This document shows, piece after piece, positions 34,745 through 44,139 of a DNA stretch of 64,000 bases. Under the pieces are notes generated by a model. That model saw nothing but the letters and a program-made list of their open reading frames with translations. It did not search any database and was not told where the DNA came from. The stretch is from Croceicoccus sediminis (GTDB lineage Bacteria > Pseudomonadota > Alphaproteobacteria > Sphingomonadales > Sphingomonadaceae), in assembly GCF_007570835.1 (NCBI RefSeq), contig NZ_SUNC01000001.1, positions 682,001 to 746,000 of the forward strand. Reading direction: 5' to 3'. How positions within the stretch are numbered: position 1 is the first letter of the stretch; each line of letters starts with the position of its first letter. The position numbers and the translations under genes were made by a program.

Positions 34745-35637
34745 ACGCGACCCGGCGCGGCGATCACGATGCCCGCCAGGATGATCGCGATCCCGACGCC
34801 GTGATACCATCGTAGCGCCTCTCCCAGCAGCAGCGCGGCGAGCAAGGCGCCGATGATCGGCATCAGCGCGATCGCCTGTCCCCCAATCGCGGATCCCGCC
34901 CGCGCGACAGAGGCATTGAACAGGAAATAGGCAATGACCGAGGGGAAGACCGACACATAGGCGATCGCGCCTATCGAGGCCGCAGTCAGTTCAAGGTGAC
35001 GCCCCGGCAGGATCAGCGCAACCGGCAGCAGGATGAGCGCGCCCCCGGCAAAGAGCACGAACAGGAAGCTCGCCGGTCTGACCTTGGGCGCCAGCCGCAG
35101 CAGCACCGTGTAAATCGCCCAGAGCAGGCATGCGGCCAAGACGATCAGGTCTCCTTTGCCCAGCCGCAGGGCGAGAACTGCGTGCACATCGCCTTTGAAA
35201 ATCGTGAAGGCCGCACCGAAGACCGACAGCAAAATGCCGAAGACCTTTATCCAAGGCTCCCTTTGAGCAAAGAAGATGGCGGCAATCGCCAGGACAAGCC
35301 CCGGAACGCTGGCCTGCATCAACAAGGCGTTGGCGGCCGAGGTGTATTGAAGACCTGCGTAGAGCACGGTGTTGAACCCCACGATGCCGGCTACACAAAG
35401 CGCCAGGGTCGGCTTCCATGCGGCACGGATCGCGGGAAGGTCCGCTCTAAGGCCCCGCCATGCCAGCGGCGTGACGACGATCGTCGCCCCGATCCAGCGC
35501 ATGAGCGCCAGCGTGACCGGATCGATCTCTGCCCGCACGGCGCGCCCGACGATGGAGTTGCCCGCCCAGAACGCGATCGTGCATCCCAGCATGACGTAAG
35601 TCAGCCAATCGCCGCGCTTGCTGGTCATCTCGTGCAT
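34732..35637 (-). CDS. EamA family DMT superfamily transporter
   Basis: A 301-residue drug/metabolite exporter with ten predicted helices in two EamA repeats. The first repeat starts at YVMLGCTIAFWAGNSIVGR, with LALMRWIGATIVVTPLAW, and the second at LGKGDLIVLAACLLWAIYTV, closing with a conserved HGVGIAIILAGIVI. GTGGAG lies close before the ATG at 35637; another ATG three codons later is possible and a much longer open frame upstream overlaps the purB leader and is rejected. The substrate is unknown; such genes often export amino acids or metabolites. It is divergent from purB. Confidence 0.92.
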   Translation of the reverse strand: MHEMTSKRGDWLTYVMLGCTIAFWAGNSIVGRAVRAEIDPVTLALMRWIGATIVVTPLAWRGLRADLPAIRAAWKPTLALCVAGIVGFNTVLYAGLQYTSAANALLMQASVPGLVLAIAAIFFAQREPWIKVFGILLSVFGAAFTIFKGDVHAVLALRLGKGDLIVLAACLLWAIYTVLLRLAPKVRPASFLFVLFAGGALILLPVALILPGRHLELTAASIGAIAYVSVFPSVIAYFLFNASVARAGSAIGGQAIALMPIIGALLAALLLGEALRWYHGVGIAIILAGIVIAAPGRVQNR

Positions 35638-35795
35638 CGTCTCCACAGGGGCAGGCGCGCGCCCTAACAGCGCCCGGCGCGTCTGTCGCCTGTGGAACGC
35701 ATGGCAAGGCCAGCCCGATGAACCCTTGCCAATTCGGCCCCCTCCCCCTAGCCGCGCGGACGAATGCGCAACTGAACTGCCCGACGGAGTCGAAA

Positions 35796-37106
35796 ATGGT
35801 CCCACGTTATGCCCGCCCCGCGATGACCGCGATCTGGGAACCGGAGATGAAATACGCCATCTGGTTCGAGATCGAGGCCCATGCGACCGAAAAGCTGGGC
35901 GAACTGGGCGTCGTCCCGGCAAGCGCGGGCAAGGCCCTGTGGGACTGGTGGGCGACGAACCCGAAGATCGACGTCGAAGCGATCGACGCGATCGAGGCCG
36001 TGACCAAGCATGACGTCATCGCCTTTCTGACCTGGGTGGCGGAGAACGTGGGCGACGAAGCCCGCTTCATGCATCAGGGCATGACCAGTTCGGACGTGCT
36101 GGACACCACGCTTGCCATCCAGCTGGACCGTGCCGCCGCGATCCTGCTTGAGGATCTCGACAAGCTGCTGGCCGCGATCCGCACCCGCGCCGAGGAACAC
36201 AAGTACACCCCGACGATCGGGCGCAGCCACGGCATCCACGCCGAACCCGTCACGTTCGGCCTGAAGATGGCCGAAGCCTATGCAGAGTTCTCGCGCTGCA
36301 AGGAACGTCTGGAATTCGCCCGCAAGGAAATCGCTACTTGCGCGATTTCGGGCGCGGTCGGCACATTCGCCAACATCGACCCCAGCGTCGAGGAATACGT
36401 GGCGGAAAAGATGGGCCTCTCGGTCGAGCCCGTCTCCACGCAGGTCATTCCGCGCGACCGCCACGCGATGTTCTTTGCCGTTCTGGGCGTGATCGCTTCG
36501 TCGATCGAACGTCTTGCCGTCGAAGTCCGCCACCTGCAGCGCACCGAAGTGCTCGAAGCGGAGGAATACTTCTCGCCCGGTCAGAAGGGTTCGTCGGCCA
36601 TGCCGCACAAGCGCAACCCGATCCTGACCGAAAACCTCACCGGCCTCGCCCGCGTCGTGCGCGGGGCGACCATTCCGGCGATGGAGAACGTGGCGCTCTG
36701 GCACGAACGCGACATCTCGCACTCCTCGGTCGAACGTTTCATCGGTCCCGACGCGACGATCACGCTCGACTTCGCGCTCGCTCGCCTGACTGGCGTGATC
36801 GAAAAGCTGCTCGTCTATCCCGAACGGATGCAGAAGAACCTCGACCGCATGGGCGGCCTCGTCCATTCGCAGCGCGTTCTGCTCGCCCTCACGCAGGCAG
36901 GCGTCAGCCGCGAGGATGCCTACCGCCTGGTGCAGCGCAACGCGATGAAGGTATGGGAATCGGACGGCGCGCTGTCGCTGCTCGAACTGCTCAAGGCCGA
37001 CGAGGAAGTGACCGCCGCGCTGAGCCACGAACAGATCGAGGAAAAGTTCGACCTCGATTACCACTTCAAGAACGTCGACACGATCTTCGCCCGCGTCTTC
37101 GGCTGA
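35796..37106 (+). CDS. purB: adenylosuccinate lyase
   Basis: Acts twice in purine metabolism, splitting SAICAR and adenylosuccinate with release of fumarate. The fumarase/aspartase superfamily signature SSAMPHKRNPI is present near residue 265, together with GMTSSDVLDT near 90, TIGRSHGIHAEPVTFG near 141 (catalytic His) and AISGAVGTFAN. Length 436 is normal. The start at 35796 gives MVPRYARPAMTAIWE, the usual N-terminus, with CGGAG eight bases upstream. It is divergent from the DMT transporter. Confidence 0.96.
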   Translation: MVPRYARPAMTAIWEPEMKYAIWFEIEAHATEKLGELGVVPASAGKALWDWWATNPKIDVEAIDAIEAVTKHDVIAFLTWVAENVGDEARFMHQGMTSSDVLDTTLAIQLDRAAAILLEDLDKLLAAIRTRAEEHKYTPTIGRSHGIHAEPVTFGLKMAEAYAEFSRCKERLEFARKEIATCAISGAVGTFANIDPSVEEYVAEKMGLSVEPVSTQVIPRDRHAMFFAVLGVIASSIERLAVEVRHLQRTEVLEAEEYFSPGQKGSSAMPHKRNPILTENLTGLARVVRGATIPAMENVALWHERDISHSSVERFIGPDATITLDFALARLTGVIEKLLVYPERMQKNLDRMGGLVHSQRVLLALTQAGVSREDAYRLVQRNAMKVWESDGALSLLELLKADEEVTAALSHEQIEEKFDLDYHFKNVDTIFARVFG

Positions 37107-37206
37107 TCGATTCGGATAAGTGCGCGGGCGCGGCCGGCTCAGGCTGGCCAAAGCCGCGCATTGGTCCTAGTTTCGGTCCGGACAAACGGGACTGGAGGAA
37201 ACGGGT

Positions 37207-37515
37207 TTGCAAATATTGAAGACCATCGTCTGGGCGGTCATCGTCGCGGGTCTTGCGGTATTCGCCTATGCCAACTGGTTCAGGATCGACGTCCTGATCT
37301 GGAGCGACGTGGTGCTGAACACGCCGCTGCCGATGATCATCCTGTCGTCGTTCCTGCTGGGTTTCGCGCCGATGTGGATGTTCCACCGCGCCGCACGCTG
37401 GCGGTTGAAGCGCCGGATCGCGGCTCTTGAATCCTCGCAACGTTCGCTGATCGCGGCGCGCGAGGAAGAAGAAGCCCGCTTCGTGCCCGAGGAAGAGCGT
37501 CCCACCCTGCCATGA
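37207..37515 (+). CDS. lapA: LapA family membrane protein
   Basis: A 102-residue protein of the lipopolysaccharide assembly protein A (DUF1049) family. Two membrane helices, IVWAVIVAGLAVFAYANW and PLPMIILSSFLLGFAPMWMF, flank a short periplasmic loop, and the charged cytoplasmic C-terminus RAARWRLKRRIAALESSQR forms a coiled coil. The start is TTG with a textbook GGAGGAA (37194-37200) six bases upstream; there is no ATG. It overlaps pyrF by four bases. It opens the long biosynthetic block that runs to folC. Confidence 0.88.
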   Translation: MQILKTIVWAVIVAGLAVFAYANWFRIDVLIWSDVVLNTPLPMIILSSFLLGFAPMWMFHRAARWRLKRRIAALESSQRSLIAAREEEEARFVPEEERPTLP

Positions 37516-38186
37516 GCAATCCGGTTTACATCGCGATCGACGTGCCGCGCCTAGACGGGGCGAAGGCGCTTGCCGAGAAGGTGAAGGGCCACGTCGGCGG
37601 CATCAAGCTCGGCCTCGAGTTTTTCTGCGCTCATGGCCATCACGGCGTGCTGGAAATGGCGCAAGTCGGGCTGCCGATCTTCCTCGACCTGAAACTGCAC
37701 GACATTCCCAACACGGTCGCAGGCGCGATGCAGTCGATCCACGTGCTGGAACCGGCCATCGTCACCGTTCACGCCAGTGGCGGGCGCGCGATGATGGAAG
37801 ACGCCAAGGCCGCGGCGGGTGAGAACACCAAAGTCGTCGCCGTCACCATGCTGACCAGCCTCGATGAAACCGACATGGCGAAAACCGGCATCGGCGGCAG
37901 CGCGCACGATCAGGTCATGCGCCTTGCCGAACTGGCCGAAGCGGCGGGTCTGGACGGGATCGTCTGCTCCGGCCACGAAGTCGGCGCGGTCCACAAACAT
38001 TGGAAGAACGGCTATTTCGTCGTTCCCGGCCTGCGCCCTGCGGGCAGTACGGTCGGCGACCAGAAACGCGTCGTAACCCCGCGTCAGGCGCGTGACGACG
38101 GGGCGAGCGTGCTTGTGATCGGCCGCCCGATCGCAAGGGCCGAAGACCCGCTGGCTGCCGCCCGCGCGATCGAGGCAACGCTCTGA
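37512..38186 (+). CDS. pyrF: orotidine-5'-phosphate decarboxylase
   Basis: Last step of UMP synthesis. The catalytic Asp-Lys-Asp cluster is in IFLDLKLHDIPNTV (residues about 56-69), with VYIAIDVPRLDGAKAL at the N-terminus, VTMLTSLDE in the middle and FVVPGLRPAG plus VIGRPIARAEDP in the phosphate-binding end. At 224 residues it is a standard bacterial enzyme. Its ATG overlaps the lapA stop by four bases and the next gene begins two bases after its stop. Confidence 0.97.
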   Translation: MSNPVYIAIDVPRLDGAKALAEKVKGHVGGIKLGLEFFCAHGHHGVLEMAQVGLPIFLDLKLHDIPNTVAGAMQSIHVLEPAIVTVHASGGRAMMEDAKAAAGENTKVVAVTMLTSLDETDMAKTGIGGSAHDQVMRLAELAEAAGLDGIVCSGHEVGAVHKHWKNGYFVVPGLRPAGSTVGDQKRVVTPRQARDDGASVLVIGRPIARAEDPLAAARAIEATL

Positions 38187-38188
38187 TC

Positions 38189-38713
38189 ATGATGGCCGCG
38201 TTGCTGGCGCTCGCACTGGCCGGCGCGTACACGGGCACCGGCGCGGTAGTCTCGACACTACCGCCTGAAACCACTGTTCTCGGCGCGCCGGAGGCTGGCT
38301 TTGCCCTGCCCGCGTGTTCGCGCACGACGGCAGGCGCAGTCGAAGGCGGCTGGGAACTGGCCGACAGCGATGTCGCCGCGATGGAAAGCGCGCTTGCGCC
38401 CGTTCTGCATTCGCTTGCCGGGAAGAACGGCTACACCCCCGGCACCGAAACGCCCGATCCGCTGACTTATGTCGCCAACGATCCGCGCTGGACCCGCGAG
38501 GTTTTCGGCATCGTGCGCGGCGGACGGCGCATCGTCTATGGCAACTATCTTCCCGCCAGCGTCACCCCCAACCCCGAATTCATGCCCACCGGCGTATGCG
38601 ATGGCGGACCGGTGTTCTTTGGCGTCGAATACGATGTCGATGCACAGGCGATCACGCACATCGCCTTCAACGGCGCGCTGGGTGGTCCGTTCTGGCCGGT
38701 CTACACGCCGTGA
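38189..38713 (+). CDS. secreted protein of unknown function
   Basis: I do not recognise this 174-residue protein. It begins MMAALLALALAGAYTGTGAV, probably a signal peptide, and the mature region contains two Cys residues (LPACSRTTAG and PTGVCDGGPVF) that could form a disulfide. The C-terminal half has a beta-rich look: TREVFGIVRGGRRIVYGNYL, GPVFFGVEYDVDAQAITHIAF, ending NGALGGPFWPVYTP. It lies two bases after pyrF and overlaps the GNAT gene by four bases (GTGA), so it is embedded in the biosynthetic operon. Codon use matches neighbours. Confidence 0.75.
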   Translation: MMAALLALALAGAYTGTGAVVSTLPPETTVLGAPEAGFALPACSRTTAGAVEGGWELADSDVAAMESALAPVLHSLAGKNGYTPGTETPDPLTYVANDPRWTREVFGIVRGGRRIVYGNYLPASVTPNPEFMPTGVCDGGPVFFGVEYDVDAQAITHIAFNGALGGPFWPVYTP

Positions 38714-39225
38714 ACGCGTCGATCCCGATCGAACCGGCAAAGAAGGAAGACCTCGCCGCCCTCAAGCTGATGATCGAAGGCGCCTATCGCGGCGATCACG
38801 CCCGCATGGGCTGGACGCACGAGGCCGACCTTGTCCAGGACGAACGCATTTCGGTCGAGGAAGTGGTCCGCCTGTTCCTCGATCCGAATGTGGCGATCTA
38901 CGTTGCGCGGTCCAATGCCGACATCGTCGGCTGCGTCACGGTCACCGATGAGGGCGAAGGCGTCGCCTATATCGGCCTTCTCTGCGTCGATCCGCCGTTC
39001 CAGTCCTCGGGCGTGGGCGCGCGTCTTCTCACCACCGCCGAACGGCTTTGCGCCGCTTTGGGGGTGGAGAAGATGGAAATGACCGTGATCGAGGATCGCG
39101 AACCCCTGATTGCCTGGTACGAACGCGCCGGATACAGGCGTAGCGGCGAACGTCGCCCCTTCCCCGTGCCGCAGGACCCGCCGCTATTTTTCGTGGTGCT
39201 GGAAAAGACACCGGCCAGCGACTAA
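38710..39225 (+). CDS. GNAT family N-acetyltransferase
   Basis: A 171-residue acetyltransferase. The acetyl-CoA loop is in CVDPPFQSSGVGARLLTTAE (Q-S-S-G-V-G), preceded by the strand EGVAYIGLLCV and followed by EKMEMTVIEDREPLIAWYER, the typical C-terminal GNAT block ending in YERAGYRRSGER. The start is GTG and overlaps the previous gene by four bases. The acceptor is unknown. Together with the secreted protein it forms a two-gene insert between pyrF and trpF. Confidence 0.9.
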   Translation: MNASIPIEPAKKEDLAALKLMIEGAYRGDHARMGWTHEADLVQDERISVEEVVRLFLDPNVAIYVARSNADIVGCVTVTDEGEGVAYIGLLCVDPPFQSSGVGARLLTTAERLCAALGVEKMEMTVIEDREPLIAWYERAGYRRSGERRPFPVPQDPPLFFVVLEKTPASD

Positions 39226-39235
39226 CCCCGCCCAC

Positions 39236-39874
39236 ATGGCGACTCGTATCAAGATATGCGGCATCCGCGATGCCCGCGCGCTGGACACGGCGATCGAAGC
39301 GCATGCCGACTATGCCGGCTTCGTGTTCTTTCCGCCCAGCCCCCGCGCCGTTACCCCGCGCGAGGCCGCCGAACTGGCCGCCCGCGCCGACGGCCGCATC
39401 CGCAAGGTCGGTCTTTTCGTGAATGCCACGGACGAGGAACTGGCCGAAGCGGTCGCCGCCGGAAAGCTCGACGCGGTGCAATTGCACGGCCAGGAAACCC
39501 CCAACCGCGCCGCCGCGATCCGCTCGCGCTTCGGCCTGCCGGTGTGGAAGGCGCTTTCCATCGCCTCTGCCGCCGACATTTCCCGCGCCAGCGAATATCG
39601 CGACGCGGCCGACCTGATCCTGTTCGATGCCAAGACGCCCAAGGGCACGCTTCCGGGCGGCATGGGCGTTCGCTTCGACTGGAGCCTGCTTGCCGGATAT
39701 CGCGGGCCCGCCGAATGGGGCCTTGCCGGCGGAATCGACGCGGCCAACGTGGCAGAGGCGATCGCCTCTACCGGCGCGCCGCTGGTCGACGTATCATCGG
39801 GCGTGGAAAGCGAACCCGGCGTGAAGGATGCGGACAAAATCACCGCATTCTGCCGCGCTGTGCGTGCCGCCTGA
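39236..39874 (+). CDS. trpF: phosphoribosylanthranilate isomerase
   Basis: Third step of tryptophan synthesis, an Amadori rearrangement in a TIM barrel. The catalytic Cys is in [17 protein letters not shown] (residues 5-21), and [52 protein letters not shown] and the phosphate-binding [11 protein letters not shown] plus [14 protein letters not shown] follow. Catalytic Asp is in the LFDAK strand. Length 212 is standard. It begins ten bases after the GNAT gene and 37 bases before trpB. Confidence 0.96.
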   Translation: MATRIKICGIRDARALDTAIEAHADYAGFVFFPPSPRAVTPREAAELAARADGRIRKVGLFVNATDEELAEAVAAGKLDAVQLHGQETPNRAAAIRSRFGLPVWKALSIASAADISRASEYRDAADLILFDAKTPKGTLPGGMGVRFDWSLLAGYRGPAEWGLAGGIDAANVAEAIASTGAPLVDVSSGVESEPGVKDADKITAFCRAVRAA

Positions 39875-39911
39875 TCTGGACAGTCATCAACCCATCTGCC
39901 AAGCGCGAGCC

Positions 39912-41165
39912 ATGAACGACGCACCTGCCCCCAACTCCTTCCGCAACCAGCCCGACGATCGCGGCCATTTCGGCCAGTTCGGCGGACGCTACGTGTCCGA
40001 AACGCTGATGCCGCTCATTCTCGATCTTGAGAAAGAGTACAACAGGGCCAAGACCGACCCCGCCTTCAAGGCCGAGTTCGAGGACCTGCTGGAACACTAT
40101 GTCGGCCGCCCCAGCCCGCTCTATTATGCAGAGCGGCTGACCGAGGAACTGCGCAAGAACGCGCCCGAGGGCCCCAATGGCGAAAAGATGGGAGCGCAAG
40201 TCTGGTTCAAGCGCGACGAGCTGAACCACACCGGCGCGCACAAGATCAACAACTGCATCGGGCAGATCCTGCTCGCCGTGCGCATGGGCAAGACGCGGAT
40301 CATCGCCGAAACCGGCGCGGGCCAGCACGGCGTGGCGACCGCCACGGTCGCGGCGCGCTTCGGCCTGCCCTGCGTGGTCTACATGGGCGCAAAGGACGTG
40401 GAGCGGCAGCAGCCCAACGTGTTCCGCATGCGCCTGCTGGGGGCCGAGGTAAAGCCGGTGAAGGCCGGGGCCGCGACGCTGAAGGACGCGATGAACGAGG
40501 CGCTGCGCGACTGGGTCGCGAACGTCCACGACACGTTCTACATCATCGGCACGGCGGCAGGTCCGCATCCTTATCCGGAGCTTGTCCGCGATTTCCAGTC
40601 GGTGATCGGCAAGGAAGCGCGCGAACAGCTTTTGCAGCGCACCGGACGCCTGCCCGACCTTCTGGTCGCGGCCATCGGCGGCGGATCGAACGCCATCGGC
40701 TTGTTCCACCCGTTTCTCGACGATCCTTCGGTAAAGATGCTTGGCGTGGAAGCGGCGGGCCATGGCCTCGACAAGGACCATGCCGCATCGCTTGCTGGCG
40801 GATCGCCCGGCGTGCTGCACGGCAACAAGACTTACCTGCTGCAAGACGAGGACGGCCAGATCATCGAAGGCCACTCGATTTCGGCGGGCCTCGACTATCC
40901 CGGCATCGGGCCGGAGCATTCGTGGCTGAAAGAAAGCGGCCGCGTCGAATATACCTCGGCGACCGACAAGGAAGCGCTGGACGCGTTCCAGCTGCTCTGC
41001 CGGACAGAGGGCATCATTCCGGCGCTGGAACCCAGCCACGCCATCGCGGCGGTCGTTAAAGTCGCCCGCGAAATGCCGCGTGACGCGATCATCTGCGCGA
41101 ACCTGTGCGGACGCGGCGACAAGGACATCTTCACTGTGGCCGACGCGCTGGGAGTCGAACTGTGA
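39912..41165 (+). CDS. trpB: tryptophan synthase beta chain
   Basis: PLP enzyme that condenses indole with serine. The PLP lysine is K111 in [14 protein letters not shown]; other landmarks are [13 protein letters not shown] at the N-terminus, [32 protein letters not shown] (phosphate loop) and PSHAIAAV. Length 417 fits the TrpB1 type that pairs with TrpA. The ATG at 39912 is chosen since it gives the conserved start; upstream open frame overlaps trpF. trpA follows with a four-base overlap (GTGA), as expected for a coupled complex. Confidence 0.97.
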   Translation: MNDAPAPNSFRNQPDDRGHFGQFGGRYVSETLMPLILDLEKEYNRAKTDPAFKAEFEDLLEHYVGRPSPLYYAERLTEELRKNAPEGPNGEKMGAQVWFKRDELNHTGAHKINNCIGQILLAVRMGKTRIIAETGAGQHGVATATVAARFGLPCVVYMGAKDVERQQPNVFRMRLLGAEVKPVKAGAATLKDAMNEALRDWVANVHDTFYIIGTAAGPHPYPELVRDFQSVIGKEAREQLLQRTGRLPDLLVAAIGGGSNAIGLFHPFLDDPSVKMLGVEAAGHGLDKDHAASLAGGSPGVLHGNKTYLLQDEDGQIIEGHSISAGLDYPGIGPEHSWLKESGRVEYTSATDKEALDAFQLLCRTEGIIPALEPSHAIAAVVKVAREMPRDAIICANLCGRGDKDIFTVADALGVEL

Positions 41166-41953
41166 CCCGCCTCGCCAACGCCTTCGGCAAGTCTCACCCC
41201 GCCCTCGTCTGCTTTGTCACTGCCGGTGACGGCCCCACCGATGCCGTGCTCGACGCGCTGGTCGAAGGCGGGGCGGACGTGATCGAGCTGGGCATGCCGT
41301 TTACCGATCCGATGGCCGACGGCCCCGCGATCCAGCTCGCCAACTTGCGCGCTCTGGGCAAGGGAACGAAGACCGCCGACGTCTTCCGCATCGCGACCGA
41401 TTTCCGCGCGCGCCACCCCGATGTGCCGCTGGTCCTGATGGGCTATGCCAACCCGATGATCCGGCGCGGCTCGGACTGGTTCGCGGATGAGTGCGCCAAG
41501 GCCGGCGTCGACGGCGTCATCTGCGTCGATACTCCGCCCGAGGAAGACGCCGAACTTGGCCCCGCTCTGCGCGGCGCAGGTGTCGCCACGATCCGGCTCG
41601 CCACGCCGACCACCGATGCGGCGCGCCTGCCGCAAGTGCTCGAAACCGCGACCGGGTTCCTTTATTACGTGTCGGTCGCCGGGATCACCGGTTTGCAGCA
41701 GGCGGCTACCGATTCCATCGAACAGGCCGTTGCCCGCCTCAAGGCCGGGACCGACCTTCCCGTCGCTGTCGGTTTCGGCGTTCGCACCCCCGAACAAGCC
41801 GGGGCCATCGCCAAGGTGGCAGACGGTGTCGTCGTCGGATCGGCGCTTGTCGAACTCGTCGGCCAGCACGGTGAGGACGCGCCCGCCAAGGTACGCGAAC
41901 TGACTGCCGCTCTGGCCCATGCCGTCCATTCTGCGAAGGAGACCGCCGCATGA
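41162..41953 (+). CDS. trpA: tryptophan synthase alpha chain
   Basis: Cleaves indole-3-glycerol phosphate to indole, which is channelled to TrpB. The catalytic Glu is in [20 protein letters not shown] (E near residue 43) and the catalytic Asp in the DGPAIQ loop; [24 protein letters not shown]-equivalent [22 protein letters not shown] and [10 protein letters not shown] complete the barrel. The start is GTG overlapping the trpB stop. Length 263 is normal. accD follows with an ATGA overlap. Confidence 0.97.
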   Translation: MTRLANAFGKSHPALVCFVTAGDGPTDAVLDALVEGGADVIELGMPFTDPMADGPAIQLANLRALGKGTKTADVFRIATDFRARHPDVPLVLMGYANPMIRRGSDWFADECAKAGVDGVICVDTPPEEDAELGPALRGAGVATIRLATPTTDAARLPQVLETATGFLYYVSVAGITGLQQAATDSIEQAVARLKAGTDLPVAVGFGVRTPEQAGAIAKVADGVVVGSALVELVGQHGEDAPAKVRELTAALAHAVHSAKETAA

Positions 41954-42801
41954 GCTGGCTCAACCGCGTCCGTCAACGCATCCCTTTCGTCGCCAAGCGC
42001 GATACGCCGGACAACCTTTGGCAGAAGTGCCGCAAGTGCCAGGAAATGCTGTTCACCAAGGATTACGAGGAAAACCTCTGGGTCTGCCCGCGCTGTGACG
42101 ATCATGGCCGCATCGGTGCCGACTGCCGCCTGGGCCAGGTGCTGGACGCCGGATACGAGATCCTGCCCAGCCCGACGGTGAAAGAAGACCCGCTGAAGTT
42201 CAAGGACTCCAAGCGTTACACCGATCGTCTGAAGACCGCGCGCAACAATGCGCCGCACCCCGATGCGCTGACCAATGCCGCCGGTTCGATCGAAGGCCGC
42301 AAGGCCGTCGTCGGCGTGCAGGATTTCGGATTCATGGGCGGATCGATGGGCATGGCCGTGGGTGAGGCGTTCATCGCCGGTGTCGACCGCGCCGTGACCG
42401 AGGGTTGTCCCTATATCATCTTCACCGCTGCTGGCGGCGCGCGCATGCAGGAAGGCATCCTGTCGCTAATGCAGATGCCGCGCACGACGGTCGCGATCCA
42501 GCGGCTGAAGGCGGCGGGCCTGCCTTATATCGTCGTCCTGACCGATCCCACCACGGGCGGCGTCACGGCCAGTTATGCCATGCTGGGCGATGTCCAGATC
42601 GCCGAGCCCGACGCCCTGATCGGCTTTGCCGGACAGCGCGTCATTCAGGACACGATCCGCGAAAAGCTGCCCGAAGGGTTCCAGCGCGCCGAATACCTGC
42701 TGGCGCACGGCATGATCGACATGGTCATCCACCGGAAGGACCTTCGCGATCGGCTTGCCAGCGTGATCGACTACCTGATGGCGGCCAAGCAGGCCGCCTG
42801 A
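41950..42801 (+). CDS. accD: acetyl-CoA carboxylase carboxyltransferase subunit beta
   Basis: Transfers the carboxyl group from biotin to acetyl-CoA in the first step of fatty acid synthesis. The N-terminal zinc ribbon has Cys at 27, 30, 46 and 49 (KCRKCQ and VCPRCD), which also binds accD mRNA in some bacteria. The crotonase-like core has [36 protein letters not shown] (oxyanion-hole glycines) and [20 protein letters not shown], and [13 protein letters not shown]. At 283 residues it is typical. It overlaps trpA by four bases; folC begins 21 bases after it. Confidence 0.97.
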   Translation: MSWLNRVRQRIPFVAKRDTPDNLWQKCRKCQEMLFTKDYEENLWVCPRCDDHGRIGADCRLGQVLDAGYEILPSPTVKEDPLKFKDSKRYTDRLKTARNNAPHPDALTNAAGSIEGRKAVVGVQDFGFMGGSMGMAVGEAFIAGVDRAVTEGCPYIIFTAAGGARMQEGILSLMQMPRTTVAIQRLKAAGLPYIVVLTDPTTGGVTASYAMLGDVQIAEPDALIGFAGQRVIQDTIREKLPEGFQRAEYLLAHGMIDMVIHRKDLRDRLASVIDYLMAAKQAA

Positions 42802-42822
42802 CCGGCCGATCGGCGCGAAATT

Positions 42823-44139
42823 ATGCGCGACTTTGCCATATCGGATTCGCCCGCCGTCCAGAAACAGCTGGACCGGCTGGCGGCGCTCAGCCTGCCGCAG
42901 GGCCGGATCGGGCTTGGCCCCGTGCGCGAACTGCTGTCGCGTCTGGGCGATCCGCATCTCTCCCTGCCGCCGGTGTTCCATATCGCCGGGACCAACGGCA
43001 AGGGATCGACCAGCGCGTTCCTGCGCGCGATGCTGGAAGCGGGCGGCCTGCTGGTCCACCAGTTCACCAGCCCCCACCTCGTCCGCTATAACGAACGCAT
43101 CAGGCTGGCGGGCGACCTCATATCCGACGATGCCCTCGCCGACTCGCTGAAAGAGGTTCTCGACACGGGCGAGGATATCGGCGCCAGCTTTTTCGAGATC
43201 ACCACCGCCGCCGCATTCCTTGCCTTTGCCCGCAAGCCTGCCGATGCCTGCGTGATCGAGGTCGGACTTGGCGGACGGTTCGATGCCACGAACGTGATCG
43301 AACATCCGGCCTGCTGCGCGATCGCATCGCTGGGCATGGATCACGAACGCTTCCTGCTCGCCCCCGAAGACGGCGCGCCGACCCACCCCCTTGCGCGAAT
43401 CGCGTTCGAGAAGGCAGGCATCATCAAACCCGGCTGCCCCGTGGTGACGCAGGCCTACCCGCCAGAGGTGCAGAGCGAGATCGAACGCGCCGCGATGGTC
43501 GCGGGTGCGCCGCTCCACATGCGCGGGGCGGACTGGGACATGACGGCAGCGGACTTCGTCGCCTATCGCGACCGGCATGGCGAACTGACGCTGCCGCTGC
43601 CCACGCTGCCCGGCGCGTTTCAGGCGATGAATGCCGCCCTGGCGGTCGCGATGATCCGGCATCAGGACCACGTCTCGGTCACGTCCGAGACGATGGCGCA
43701 GGGTATCCGCGCTGCGCGCTGGCCCGCACGGTTGCAATGGCTGGGCGACGGTCCCCTGACCGCCGGCGGTGCGAGAGTACTGCTGGACGGCGGCCACAAT
43801 CCCGATGCGGCGCGGGTCATCGCGGACTACCTGGCCGGCCTTGGCGAACCCGTGCACGCGGTTGTTGCGATGCTGGAGACCAAGGACGCGAAGGGCTACC
43901 TTGAACCGCTATCGCCCCATCTCGCCAGCCTTACGGCCATTCCGGCACCGGAAGGCCACGAAGGCCATACGCCAAAAGCGCTTGCCGCCATCGCGTCGGA
44001 CCTTGGCATCGCGTCCGGCCACGCCGCTTCACTGGAAGACGCTTTGCAGGCCGTGCCCGCGGGCGCGCCGGTCCTTGTCGGCGGCTCGCTCTATCTCGCA
44101 GGCGAAGTGCTGCGCGCCAATGGCGAAGTCCCAGACTAG
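42823..44139 (+). CDS. folC: bifunctional folylpolyglutamate synthase / dihydrofolate synthase
   Basis: Adds glutamate to dihydropteroate and then to folates; Mur ligase fold, 438 residues. The ATP loop is HIAGTNGKGSTSAFLRAM (near residues 47-64), then HQFTSPHLVRYNERIRLAG, the FEITTAAAFLAF helix, VEVGLGGRFDATNVI, IASLGMDHERFL, FEKAGIIKPGCPVV and, in the C-terminal domain, LLDGGHNPDAARV. Together with folP in this window it covers the steps on either side of dihydrofolate formation. Its stop overlaps the convergent ampG gene's stop by four bases. Confidence 0.96.
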   Translation: MRDFAISDSPAVQKQLDRLAALSLPQGRIGLGPVRELLSRLGDPHLSLPPVFHIAGTNGKGSTSAFLRAMLEAGGLLVHQFTSPHLVRYNERIRLAGDLISDDALADSLKEVLDTGEDIGASFFEITTAAAFLAFARKPADACVIEVGLGGRFDATNVIEHPACCAIASLGMDHERFLLAPEDGAPTHPLARIAFEKAGIIKPGCPVVTQAYPPEVQSEIERAAMVAGAPLHMRGADWDMTAADFVAYRDRHGELTLPLPTLPGAFQAMNAALAVAMIRHQDHVSVTSETMAQGIRAARWPARLQWLGDGPLTAGGARVLLDGGHNPDAARVIADYLAGLGEPVHAVVAMLETKDAKGYLEPLSPHLASLTAIPAPEGHEGHTPKALAAIASDLGIASGHAASLEDALQAVPAGAPVLVGGSLYLAGEVLRANGEVPD

